Notes: a model not told the origin generated them from the sequence alone. Shown: positions 1 through 5,905, counted from the stretch's first letter. The stretch is DNA of 16,323 nucleotides from Flammeovirgaceae bacterium UBA2338 (GCA_002344795.1 DDUM01000017.1:1-16323); one strand, 5' to 3'. A program made the numbers and translations.

Positions 1-21
1 ATGGCAGGCAGGAAGAATCTC
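1..21 (+). repeat. Right end of a palindromic repeat unit, cut by the window edge
   Basis: The first 21 bases end in GGCAGGCAGGAAGAATCTC, the same 3' end as the complete units ending at 180 and 844. Bases 1-57 are identical to bases 160-216, so a further unit must lie to the left of the window. Confidence 0.8.
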
Positions 22-45
22 AACTTATGCTCGACTAATGCTATA

Positions 46-180
46 GAGACTCTTCGCAATCTCTCAGAGAAGCGCAACACGATTTATTAAGCACCAACCT
101 GAATAGTAGCCGTCTTTCTGAGGGGAGGTACGACCGCCTGCCTGACGTTTGTCGAAGTCATGGCAGGCAGGAAGAATCTC
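46..180 (+). repeat. Palindromic repeat unit A (with nested hairpin)
   Basis: The unit begins GAGACTCTTCGC and ends GAAGAATCTC, which are near-complementary. The inner arms CTCAGAGAAGCG and CGTCTTTCTGAGG also pair, so the whole unit is one long imperfect hairpin with an AT-rich centre. A 35-bp nested palindrome interrupts the right arm at 137-171. Its centre matches those of units D and E. Confidence 0.85.
137..171 (+). repeat. Nested CCTGCCTG/CAGGCAGG hairpin
   Basis: CCTGCCTG at 137-144 pairs with CAGGCAGG at 164-171 around a loop containing TTTGTCGAAGTC. It lies exactly between CGACCG and AAGAATCTC, which are adjacent in units B, D and E. It therefore looks like a second palindrome inserted in the first. 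Confidence 0.8.
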
Positions 181-204
181 AACTTATGCTCGACTAATGC
201 TATA

Positions 205-315
205 GAGACTCTTCGCTATCGCTCAGAGAGGCGTGAGCTGGTTTGAAAGATTTGTGAGCTTATCAAGTACTTCTAGTTAGTCGCTTTTCTGAGGGAGGAA
301 CGACCGAAGAATCTC
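205..315 (+). repeat. Palindromic repeat unit B
   Basis: This unit has the same ends as unit A (GAGACTCTTCGC and CGACCGAAGAATCTC) but no nested hairpin, and its central sequence is unlike that of the other units. It ends 65 bp before the GIY-YIG start codon and is the left neighbour of that gene. Confidence 0.85.
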
Positions 316-380
316 CTCAATTAACTTGACTCACATCAAGTTATAATCCTAAATTCAATAGACCAATAATAAATCTTAAG

Positions 381-680
381 ATGGTACGAGGAGGCAGAGT
401 ATATATAATCACAAATAAAAACAGAACAACAATCTATGTAGGATCAACTGCAGACTTGCAAGCTCGATTAATGGAACATCAGGAAAAAGTAAATCCATCA
501 AGTTTTAGCGCAAGGTATAATCTGAACATGCTAATCTATTATGAGAACTTCCACAACATAGAGGAGGCAATTGAACGGGAACGCTATATAAAAGGAAAGA
601 CACGTAAGTGGAAAGAACAATTAATTGAGACCATAAACCCGACCTGGTCTGACTTATCCGATGAAGTATTGAGTTGGTAA
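381..680 (+). CDS. GIY-YIG family endonuclease, single-domain (UPF0213-like)
   Basis: The 99-residue protein is essentially one GIY-YIG nuclease domain. Visible landmarks are the GIY-like strand VYIIT (residues 7-11), YVGS as the YIG element (19-22), the catalytic-type arginine R29 in LQARLMEHQ, and the metal-binding glutamate region EAIERERYIKG with E65. It has no added DNA-binding domain or signal peptide. Stand-alone proteins of this type are common in Bacteroidota, usually annotated only as GIY-YIG nuclease; the substrate is unknown. The gene starts 65 bp after repeat unit B and ends 17 bp before unit C, so it is embedded in a palindrome array. By inference it may act on those palindromes, as RAYT transposases act on REPs, but the sequence alone does not show this. 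The fold assignment is firm; the role is open. Confidence 0.9.
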   Translation: MVRGGRVYIITNKNRTTIYVGSTADLQARLMEHQEKVNPSSFSARYNLNMLIYYENFHNIEEAIERERYIKGKTRKWKEQLIETINPTWSDLSDEVLSW

Positions 681-697
681 ATTAAGCTGCGAATGTA

Positions 698-844
698 GAC
701 TCTTCGCTATCGCTCAGAGAGGCGCAACACGTTATAAGACTTGATTATCCGATTTAGCACAAACCTGAATTGTATCGCCTTTCTGAGGGAGGTACGACCG
801 CCTGCCTGCCGTTTGCCGAAGTCATGGCAGGCAGGAAGAATCTC
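698..844 (+). repeat. Palindromic repeat unit C (with nested hairpin)
   Basis: The left end is slightly altered (TAGACTCTTCGC) and the right end is AAGAATCTC. The centre, with TTATAAGACTTG and ATCCGATTTAGCAC, resembles unit F rather than A, D or E, so at least two subfamilies coexist. The unit begins 17 bp after the GIY-YIG stop codon. Confidence 0.8.
801..835 (+). repeat. Nested CCTGCCTG/CAGGCAGG hairpin, second copy
   Basis: This 35-bp palindrome has the same insertion point as the copy at 137-171. The arms CCTGCCTGCC and GGCAGGCAGG are perfectly complementary. The loop GTTTGCCGAAGTCAT matches the first copy closely. Confidence 0.8.
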
Positions 845-856
845 AACCTTCCTATA

Positions 857-955
857 GAGACTCTTCGCTATCGCTCAGAGAGGCGCAACACCATTTATTA
901 AGCAGCAATCTGAATAATAGCCGCCTTTCTGAGGGAGGGACGACCGAAGAATCTC
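857..955 (+). repeat. Palindromic repeat unit D
   Basis: This 99-bp unit has GAGACTCTTCGC and CGACCGAAGAATCTC ends and no nested hairpin. It is almost identical to unit E over its full length, which indicates recent duplication or gene conversion. Confidence 0.85.
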
Positions 956-979
956 AATTATGCTCGACCGAATGTAATA

Positions 980-1078
980 GAGACTCTTCGCTACCGCTCA
1001 GAGAAGCGCAACACCATTTATTAAGCAGCAATCTGAATAGTAGCCGTCTTTCTGAGGGAGGAACGACCGAAGAATCTC
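980..1078 (+). repeat. Palindromic repeat unit E
   Basis: This 99-bp unit differs from D at only a few positions. The spacer before it (TATGCTCGAC followed by AATG) is related to the spacers before units A and B, so the duplicated segment includes the spacer. Confidence 0.85.
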
Positions 1079-1090
1079 ATCATGCCTGTA

Positions 1091-1213
1091 GAGACTCTTC
1101 GCTATCGCTCAGAGAAGCGGAGCACGTGTTAAGACTTGGTCTATCCGATTTGCCACCAATCTAATAATATCGTTTTTCTGAGGAAGGAACGCCAGCCTCC
1201 ATTTGTCGAAATG
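1091..1213 (+). repeat. Palindromic repeat unit F, degenerate right end
   Basis: The left arm GAGACTCTTCGCTATCGCTC is intact. The right arm decays after TTTCTGAGGAAGGAACG into a mutated version of the nested hairpin (1191-1213, containing TTTGTCGAA), and the closing AAGAATCTC is missing. The centre is of the unit C type. This marks the right edge of the array. Confidence 0.7.
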
Positions 1214-1214
1214 A

Positions 1215-1246
1215 ATAAAAAATACCCGGCCAAAAATGGCCGGGTA
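1215..1246 (-). terminator. Strong intrinsic terminator
   Basis: TACCCGGCC (1223-1231) pairs perfectly with GGCCGGGTA (1238-1246) across a 6-nt loop. On the minus strand the hairpin is followed by TTTTTTATT. There is no T run on the plus side, so it ends minus-strand transcription, yet no ordinary gene lies upstream of it before 1620. Confidence 0.85.
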
Positions 1247-1344
1247 CTTATAAACCCTGATGAGCTGGCTTCACAGGCAGCATCCATCAACCCTTTCAGG
1301 AACGAATGTTAAAAAACATTCACCGGTCGAAATCCTCATTCAAT

Positions 1345-1427
1345 TTTGTCAATTTCACTAAATTGTTACGAGGTACAAATCAACTGCTCAACTCTCCACA
1401 CCTGTGGAATTTAGTGTAATTGACAAA
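1345..1427. repeat. Inverted repeat, 20-nt arms
   Basis: The arm at 1345-1364 (TTTGTCAATTTCACTAAATT) is the reverse complement of the arm at 1408-1427 with one mismatch. The loop is 43 nt. No T run follows, so it is not itself a terminator. Confidence 0.75.
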
Positions 1428-1447
1428 TCTTTCATGGGACTAGACAT
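1388..1447 (-). CDS. Possible 19-residue peptide with consensus Shine-Dalgarno
   Basis: An ATG lies 5 nt after AAAGGAGG on the minus strand. It opens a short frame encoding MSSPMKDLSITLNSTGVES before TGA. Such a perfect ribosome binding site is exceptional here, because the other genes in the window show none. The 20-nt inverted repeat arm at 1408-1427 lies within the coding part, so translation and folding could interact as in a leader peptide. The peptide resembles no family I know and may be fortuitous. Confidence 0.25.
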   Translation of the reverse strand: MSSPMKDLSITLNSTGVES

Positions 1448-1583
1448 GGTACCTCCTTTCTTTTAGTAAAACATAAGCATGGTGTTCTTGCTCTTGTATA
1501 ATCAGAACGTTCAACAAAATGCCGATAGCGACAACTATCAATAACCAATAACGTCAAAAAGATTGAAATAGTTAAACCGCAAA

Positions 1584-1620
1584 TAAAAAAAGCTCCTGAA
1601 TTTAATCAGAAGCTTTTTTT
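1584..1620. terminator. Bidirectional A/T-flanked terminator
   Basis: AAAAAAAGCT, a mismatch and CTGA pair with TCAG and AGCTTTTTTT around a short TTTAA loop. It lies 17 bp after the stop codon of the beta-barrel gene and would terminate that gene's minus-strand transcript. The flanking A and T runs make it active in either direction. Confidence 0.8.
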
Positions 1621-1637
1621 AACGAGTACGTTATTGA

Positions 1638-2120
1638 CTATTTCGTCTTGATTGTATACACAATTCCACCCTGGAGTACCAATTGTCCGTCACCCGGTGT
1701 TGAATACTTCAACTGTGCATTGATACCAAAGGTGTCATTCAATGGAAATACTGCTCCACCACCTATATTTAGTCCGCTGTCAGATGATTTTAATTTGCTT
1801 CCAAAAAACTCAATTTTAGAAGTTGCATTGGCGAATCCTAATAAACCGTAAACCTGTGCTGAACCCGATAAGAAATAATACCTCCCATCAATGTTAAACA
1901 CATTAAAACTTACAGGATCAGGTGTAAAGAAAATAGAATAACTCGGTGCTACACTTATCTTTTCAGTAAATAAGTACTCAGCATTTAAATTAATACCTGC
2001 CTCTTCTATTTCTGTTCCGTAAATCAATCCAGCCCCAACTCGAAGATCACCTGCTTCCTGGGCCAAAGAGACCGACATACATCCAACAAGAATAAGACTA
2101 CCTAATAAAATTTTTTTTAT
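1638..2120 (-). CDS. Small outer-membrane beta-barrel protein, non-ATG start
   Basis: The mature part is about 140 residues of alternating hydrophobic and polar strands with aromatic ends (RVGAGLIYG, GINLNAEYLF, SVAPSYSIFF, INAQLKYSTP, LQGGIVYTIK). This is typical of an eight-stranded OmpA/OmpW-like barrel in the outer membrane. The first in-frame ATG (2076-2078) falls in the middle of a signal peptide. Reading upstream to an in-frame stop gives KKILLGSLILVGCMSVSLAQ, a complete signal sequence whose first codon position is ATA (2118-2120), where ATG would be expected. Starting at the internal ATG would leave no positively charged n-region. I therefore place the start at the ATA. A lost start, a rare AUA initiation or a sequencing error are all possible. 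The gene is monocistronic and ends just before a terminator. Confidence 0.75.
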   Translation of the reverse strand: MKKILLGSLILVGCMSVSLAQEAGDLRVGAGLIYGTEIEEAGINLNAEYLFTEKISVAPSYSIFFTPDPVSFNVFNIDGRYYFLSGSAQVYGLLGFANATSKIEFFGSKLKSSDSGLNIGGGAVFPLNDTFGINAQLKYSTPGDGQLVLQGGIVYTIKTK

Positions 2121-2183
2121 TACCTATATGTTTAATAGTTAACTGCAATTTGCTCATTATTAAACCCCTGGGCAAACTACTCA

Positions 2184-2753
2184 TCAAATATTCACTTTAA
2201 CTTTTGCACCAGATAAAACATTACGCGCCTGCTTCATGTGTCTCTGGTTGTGGTAAACCACCACACGCAATGTGTCACCTAATCTCAGCTTAATCCATTT
2301 ACTGATACTGATCGATGTCTTTACCCTCTTTAAATCTACCTGCTGCGCTCTAGTAAGTAACTGTAGCAACTGTTTTTGCTGATCCAAAAATTTGGTAATT
2401 ACCTCAAGACTTAACTGAGAATGTATCGGATTCATGGACTTAAAGGTTTTCATTTTGTTCAGCTTCCCATTCTCGCCCGGAAGCATACTCAATGCAAAGT
2501 AATTACCCAACCAACCGCTATTAAACAGCTCATTATTAGAAACTTGCGCTTTATTAAGTTGAGTGTCAATTTCAGGTAAATAGAAGTCTCCATACCGGTT
2601 TAAGTGCTCTAAACACTCTAAAATACTCCAACTGTTGGGACTGTTCCTACGATTTAATTCATCTATCGACAATGAAGTAAACATACCCATACCATGGATT
2701 ATTTCCTCTGTACGGGTTTTGAGATCGTTGATCAAATCAGTACGGTGCATCAT
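2184..2753 (-). CDS. DinB/YfiT-like four-helix metal-binding protein
   Basis: The protein has 189 residues from the ATG at 2753, close to the usual 150-180 of the DinB superfamily. The three histidines of a DinB-type metal site are present: H50 in SILECLEHLNRYG, and H168 and H172 in the C-terminal motif YHNQRHMKQA. Known members include bacillithiol S-transferase-like and thiol-dependent enzymes, but the substrate cannot be told here. The reading frame stays open to a TTG at 2810 that overlaps the stop codon of the Crp gene. I prefer the ATG pair at 2753/2750 because the family homology begins there. Its position directly after a Crp/Fnr regulator suggests co-transcription. Confidence 0.8.
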   Translation of the reverse strand: MMHRTDLINDLKTRTEEIIHGMGMFTSLSIDELNRRNSPNSWSILECLEHLNRYGDFYLPEIDTQLNKAQVSNNELFNSGWLGNYFALSMLPGENGKLNKMKTFKSMNPIHSQLSLEVITKFLDQQKQLLQLLTRAQQVDLKRVKTSISISKWIKLRLGDTLRVVVYHNQRHMKQARNVLSGAKVKVNI

Positions 2754-2806
2754 TATTTTTTTTCTACAAATTTGAGTGCATTGCAAAGCATTTACATTGA
2801 TTGAAA

Positions 2807-3343
2807 TCAAGATTTTTTTATTCTACTCAGCGTTTCCGGAGTCATTCTAAGGTATGAAGCAATGTGTTTGCTGGGTATTTCCTGGAATAAATGAGGACTC
2901 CTTTCCAACACCCGCTTATAACGCTCCACAGGCGATGAGGTAAGTATATCCACCTCACGTTCCATCTGTTGCACCACAAATTCCTGCAGCATCAAAAGAT
3001 AAAGCCGAGTATTCTCTTCACTGGAATGCATCAAATCCTCAAAATCCTTTTTCTCTACCCCTTGCAATTTACATTGTTTAATAGCCTGCAAATAAAACCG
3101 GGTAGGCTTGCCTGTCAAAAAAGAATCGAGTGCAGTGAAAATTGAATTGCGGTAAGCAAAACGAATGATCTGTTCCTCTCCATCGTCTTCGATATATGCC
3201 CGGATGGTGCCTTCATCTATAAAGTAAATATGCCTCTCAACAGCACCAGGTTGTATGAGATATTCATTTCGCTTCAATACCACTTTCTTTGACCAAAGGT
3301 TGAGGTCATTGATCTTACGTTTCAATTGCTGAATGGCGTCCAT
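2807..3343 (-). CDS. Crp/Fnr-family transcriptional regulator
   Basis: The 178-residue protein has a cyclic-nucleotide-binding-like beta-roll (about residues 15-115; VLKRNEYLIQPGAVERHIYFIDEGTIRAY shows the roll pattern) followed by a dimerisation helix. A short C-terminal helix-turn-helix (IPSKHIASYLRMTPETLSRI) ends the protein. This short format, ending just after the recognition helix, is typical of Bacteroidota Crp-like proteins, which often lack the cAMP-contact residues. It is transcribed with the DinB-like gene and divergently from the DUF819 permease, so either may be its target. The ligand is unknown. Confidence 0.88.
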   Translation of the reverse strand: MDAIQQLKRKINDLNLWSKKVVLKRNEYLIQPGAVERHIYFIDEGTIRAYIEDDGEEQIIRFAYRNSIFTALDSFLTGKPTRFYLQAIKQCKLQGVEKKDFEDLMHSSEENTRLYLLMLQEFVVQQMEREVDILTSSPVERYKRVLERSPHLFQEIPSKHIASYLRMTPETLSRIKKS

Positions 3344-3368
3344 GTATCTTTCTATCCTTTGAATTAAA

Positions 3369-3390
3369 GATAAATTTTATCAATTTATCC
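3369..3390. promoter_or_regulatory. Possible operator between divergent crp-like and DUF819 genes
   Basis: GATAAATTTTATC at 3369-3381 is an inverted repeat with a 1-nt centre, and a further TTTATCC half-site follows at 3384-3390. It lies in the only space between the divergent genes and could bind the adjacent Crp-like regulator. It is AT-rich, so chance is a real alternative. Confidence 0.3.
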
Positions 3391-3416
3391 TTTTACACAT
3401 TCCGATCCTATGCCCT

Positions 3417-4553
3417 ATGGTTACAAATACGGTTGCTGTATTCTTTGTGTTGGCTTTTTCAGTGATCGCCTCGCTATGGCTGGAGAAACGCTACAAAACC
3501 TTTAAAAAACTGGGTGCAGGCGCCATTGCCATTCTGATTGGCATTGCGTTATCCAACTCCGGCTTTTTGCCGGGAGACTCCCCAGCTTATGACTTTCTAA
3601 TGACCCAAGGGGTAAGTGCCTCCATTGTGCTGATCTTGTTAAGTGTAGATATCCGTTCTATCAAAAAAGCCGGACCTACCATGTTAAAAGCATTTGTACT
3701 GGGAGCCGTGGGTTCTGCCCTTGGCGCCATGACGATGAGTTATATCCTGGCGGATGCTATTGGTGGTGAAGCGTACAAACTGGCTGGTCAGTTCACAGGT
3801 ACTTATGTAGGTGGAGGAATGAACTTTGCCGCACTCGGCAGAGCGTTTGACACCAATTCAGATTTATTTACTGCCGGTATAGCTGCCGATGTCATCATCA
3901 CTGCCATATGGCTCGTGGTATGTTTAGCAGCCCCTGTCCTACTCACGCGAAAAACAGATGCAACTGAAACGTTAGAAGAACTTCCTAAGGACGAAACCTA
4001 TACCATCGAGCAATCGCTGTACCGAAGTGATGGTTCAATGAAAATCGCCCATATGGCCGTGTTGGTAACAGTTGTCTTTGGCACCATCTGGATTTCAGAA
4101 GCATTGGGTAAACAAATTCCTGCATTGCCGGAAATCCTCTGGCTAACTACACTGGTATTACTTGCTGCACAGATTCCTTATATAAAAAATATTTCAGGCG
4201 GAGCCATGCTGGGCAACTATCTCTTGTTATTATTCCTTGCCAGTAATGGAGCCAAATCAGTAGTAGCCAATATCATTACTGTGGGGCCTGCTGTTTTTTA
4301 CTTTGCCGTGGGCACCATTGCCATTCACGGTATTTTTCTTTTTGGTGTAGGGTACCTGATGAAAATCGATGCCGGTACATTGGCGGTGGCCTCACAGGCC
4401 AACGTGGGCGGTTCTTCCAGCGCTTTGGCATTGGCCAGTGCCAGAGGCTATACCGACAAAATTCTTCCTGGAATTGCCGTAGGCCTACTGGGCTATGCCG
4501 TGGGGAATTACCTCGGCTTGGTCGTAGGGAATATCATGCAGGGGGTGTTGTAG
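3417..4553 (+). CDS. DUF819 family integral membrane protein
   Basis: The 378-residue protein has about ten transmembrane segments. It belongs to DUF819 (YjcL-like, COG5505), recognised by the C-terminal signature ASQANVGGSSSALALASARG followed by LPGIAVGLLGYAVGNYLG. The matching N-terminal half carries GTYVGGGMNFAALGRAF, suggesting the inverted pseudo-repeat common in secondary transporters. A cytoplasmic loop of charged residues (about 178-205) divides the halves. The substrate is not established for the family, and some members sit near peptide or cell-wall recycling genes. Here the divergent neighbour is a Crp-like regulator and the next gene is RidA. The start is the ATG at 3417, followed at once by the first membrane segment. 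An ATG at 3410 is out of frame. Confidence 0.88.
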   Translation: MVTNTVAVFFVLAFSVIASLWLEKRYKTFKKLGAGAIAILIGIALSNSGFLPGDSPAYDFLMTQGVSASIVLILLSVDIRSIKKAGPTMLKAFVLGAVGSALGAMTMSYILADAIGGEAYKLAGQFTGTYVGGGMNFAALGRAFDTNSDLFTAGIAADVIITAIWLVVCLAAPVLLTRKTDATETLEELPKDETYTIEQSLYRSDGSMKIAHMAVLVTVVFGTIWISEALGKQIPALPEILWLTTLVLLAAQIPYIKNISGGAMLGNYLLLLFLASNGAKSVVANIITVGPAVFYFAVGTIAIHGIFLFGVGYLMKIDAGTLAVASQANVGGSSSALALASARGYTDKILPGIAVGLLGYAVGNYLGLVVGNIMQGVL

Positions 4554-4558
4554 GAGTT

Positions 4559-4597
4559 TATAAGATCAGAGTCCCTTTCAGGTGACCCTGATCAGAC
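4559..4597. repeat. 39-bp palindromic repeat, copy 1
   Basis: GATCAGAGTC (4564-4573) pairs with GACCCTGATC (4584-4593) with one mismatch. It starts 5 bp after the DUF819 stop codon. A second copy with 34 of 39 identical positions lies at 5863-5901. No T run follows, so it is not a classical terminator. Confidence 0.8.
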
Positions 4598-4638
4598 CCA
4601 ATCAGGATCAATTTCAAGAGAATAATAATTAAGATAAA

Positions 4639-5034
4639 ATGAGCAGTAAAAAATACATCACAAAAGGAGAAGGACTTCCCAACTGGTCTAACCCTATCAG
4701 TCATGCCGTAGTGGTGAACAACATGTGCTTTGTAAGCGGTCAGTTGGCGGTGAATACAGATGGGAAATATGTGTCTGGAACCATTGAGCAAGAAGGCCAA
4801 CTGGCCTTTGCTAATTTCTTTGCTGCCATCAAAAATGCCGGGTTCGCAAAAGAGGATATTGTCTTTATCGATATTGCTTTTGAGAACTTACAAGACCTTC
4901 CTCCTATCAATCAATTGTTCATTGAGTTATTTCCAAAGGGAAAGAGACCAGCCAGAACCATCTACCAAGCTGCGGCTTTACCGTTTGGTGGAAAAATTAA
5001 GATCACAGGAACTGCTGTAAAGGATTTACGTTAA
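4639..5034 (+). CDS. RidA-family enamine/imine deaminase
   Basis: The 131-residue protein matches the standard length of the RidA/YjgF/Rid family. RidA hydrolyses reactive enamines and imines, such as 2-aminoacrylate, released by PLP enzymes in the cytosol. The catalytic arginine is present as R106 in KRPARTIYQAAALP, and the characteristic FVSGQLAVNTDG and INQLFIELFP segments are in place. Divergence in the N-terminal part suggests a Rid subgroup other than archetypal RidA, so the substrate may differ. It follows the DUF819 gene by 85 bp, with a palindromic repeat between them. Co-transcription is possible but not shown. Confidence 0.85.
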   Translation: MSSKKYITKGEGLPNWSNPISHAVVVNNMCFVSGQLAVNTDGKYVSGTIEQEGQLAFANFFAAIKNAGFAKEDIVFIDIAFENLQDLPPINQLFIELFPKGKRPARTIYQAAALPFGGKIKITGTAVKDLR

Positions 5035-5102
5035 CACCACACTTTTTGCCTTTCATCCTGGCATAGGGTTGTCAATTATGACATCTATTATTGTCTATCA
5101 AA

Positions 5103-5291
5103 ATGCAAAACGATTTACCTATGAAATACGAGTGGAGAAAACGGGAAAAGGACATTTACTTACCCAAAAGCAAACCCGAAGTGGTTGATATTCCATCTTT
5201 TCAATTTCTAACCATATCCGGAGAAGGTAATCCCAATAACGCAGCATGGTCTTACGGTTTAAAATGGTGGAGTGTTAATTGTCATAGCTGA
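5103..5291 (+). pseudogene. Truncated GyrI-like domain protein (remnant)
   Basis: The N-terminal part, MKYEWRKREKDIYLPKSKP followed by EVVDIPSFQFLTISGEGNPN, is the characteristic opening of Bacteroidota GyrI-like small-molecule-binding proteins, which are normally about 200 residues. After GNPNN the sequence diverges (AAWSYGLKWW) and stops, leaving about 62 residues. Nothing resembling the missing part occurs in the 95 bp before the next gene. It therefore looks like a deletion remnant rather than a frameshift. The start is taken at the ATG at 5103, although the MKYEW methionine at 5121 is closest to the family start. Expression is doubtful. Confidence 0.65.
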
Positions 5292-5386
5292 TAAAAGTCA
5301 TAATAACGGAATTCAAAGACCTTTATATTAGACTTTTTATATTCGTTCAATTGTCCATAATCTAACCATAACAACCACCAACAAGT

Positions 5387-5905
5387 ATGGCCTCAAGCAG
5401 ATACCAGGTTCGTCCTCGCTTTAAGATAGAGACTTCATACACTTCAGAACAATTACTGGACAGAATAAAGCAAGCGCTCGATAAAGAGAGTGCCACGTGT
5501 ACCGGACAAGTACACTCACAATATGCTACCATCTATATCCCTCACAAAAATCAGCATTATTGGTCACCCCAGTTGAGCTTGAGTGTTGAAGAAACGGAAA
5601 GTGGATGCACCCTTCGTGGATTGTATGGCCCCAGACCAGTAGTATGGACAATGTTCATCTTTTTTTACAGCCTTATAGGAGTCGCCATTTTGTTTATCGG
5701 AGTTATCGGGCTCTCCTACCTTTCACTAGGAAAATCGACTTCAATGTTATGGTTCATTCCCGTTCTTGTAGTTATTTTTCTTACGTTGTGGTTAGTTGCC
5801 CACTTCGGACAAAAACTGGGGCACAATCAAATGGTAATTCTTCACACTTTTATTGAAAATTCTATAAGATCAGAGCCCTATTCAGATGACTCTGATCAGA
5901 CATAA
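5387..5905 (+). CDS. Hypothetical protein with two transmembrane helices
   Basis: The 172-residue protein has a soluble N-terminal half (about 1-82) with alternating strands, for example YATIYIPHKNQHYWSPQLSLSV. Two hydrophobic helices follow: about 86-111 (TMFIFFYSLIGVAILFIGVI) and 119-138 (MLWFIPVLVVIFLTLWLVAHF). I recognise no named family. It appears to be an inner-membrane protein with a cytoplasmic N-terminal domain. The last 13 residues (IRSEPYSDDSDQT) are encoded by the 39-bp palindrome at 5863-5901, so the natural C-terminus was probably altered by that repeat. The 3' end overlaps the longest possible frame of the next gene but not its likely start. Confidence 0.7.
   Translation: MASSRYQVRPRFKIETSYTSEQLLDRIKQALDKESATCTGQVHSQYATIYIPHKNQHYWSPQLSLSVEETESGCTLRGLYGPRPVVWTMFIFFYSLIGVAILFIGVIGLSYLSLGKSTSMLWFIPVLVVIFLTLWLVAHFGQKLGHNQMVILHTFIENSIRSEPYSDDSDQT
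5863..5901. repeat. 39-bp palindromic repeat, copy 2
   Basis: GATCAGAG (5868-5875) and CTCTGATC (5890-5897) are perfectly complementary across a 14-nt loop. It matches the copy at 4559-4597 at 34 of 39 positions in the same orientation. It overlaps the 3' end of the preceding coding region and lies 14 bp before the next likely start codon. Confidence 0.8.

Larger units (their letters stand above)
1215..1460 (-). ncRNA. Candidate short structured transcript or leader locus
   Basis: This stretch has no conventional gene but is rich in structure on the minus strand. In transcription order it has a strong ribosome-binding-like AAAGGAGG at about 1450-1457, then an ATG with a 19-codon ORF. Two 20-nt arms pair with one mismatch (1408-1427 with 1345-1364). 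A 7-bp hairpin lies at 1304-1321 and a GCTG/CAGC hairpin at about 1259-1288. It ends with the intrinsic terminator at 1215-1246. This could be a regulatory RNA, a leader-peptide locus or a small gene. I recognise no known RNA family and see no clear promoter. Confidence 0.35.

Noticed and set aside
46..1213. The regular repeats could be read as a CRISPR array.
   Set aside because: The repeated parts are about 100-150 bp imperfect palindromes with related centres. There are no short identical repeats with unique spacers, and no cas genes.
1448..1460. ACCTCCTTTCT on the plus strand equals the 3' tail of 16S rRNA and could mark a ribosomal RNA remnant.
   Set aside because: The upstream bases do not match the conserved 16S 3' region, and no ITS tRNA or 23S start follows. 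It fits better as a ribosome binding site on the minus strand.
1648..1851. A 67-codon plus-strand frame antisense to the beta-barrel gene.
   Set aside because: It overlaps a gene with a clear signal peptide and barrel pattern, and its composition looks like a mirrored frame.
4559..4597. The palindrome after the DUF819 gene could be a simple intrinsic terminator.
   Set aside because: No T run follows the stem, and a near-identical copy occurs at 5863-5901 overlapping a coding region, so a dispersed repeat explains it better.
4558..4800. An 80-codon minus-strand frame covering the start of the RidA gene.
   Set aside because: RidA on the opposite strand carries all family motifs, and the antisense product has no recognisable features.
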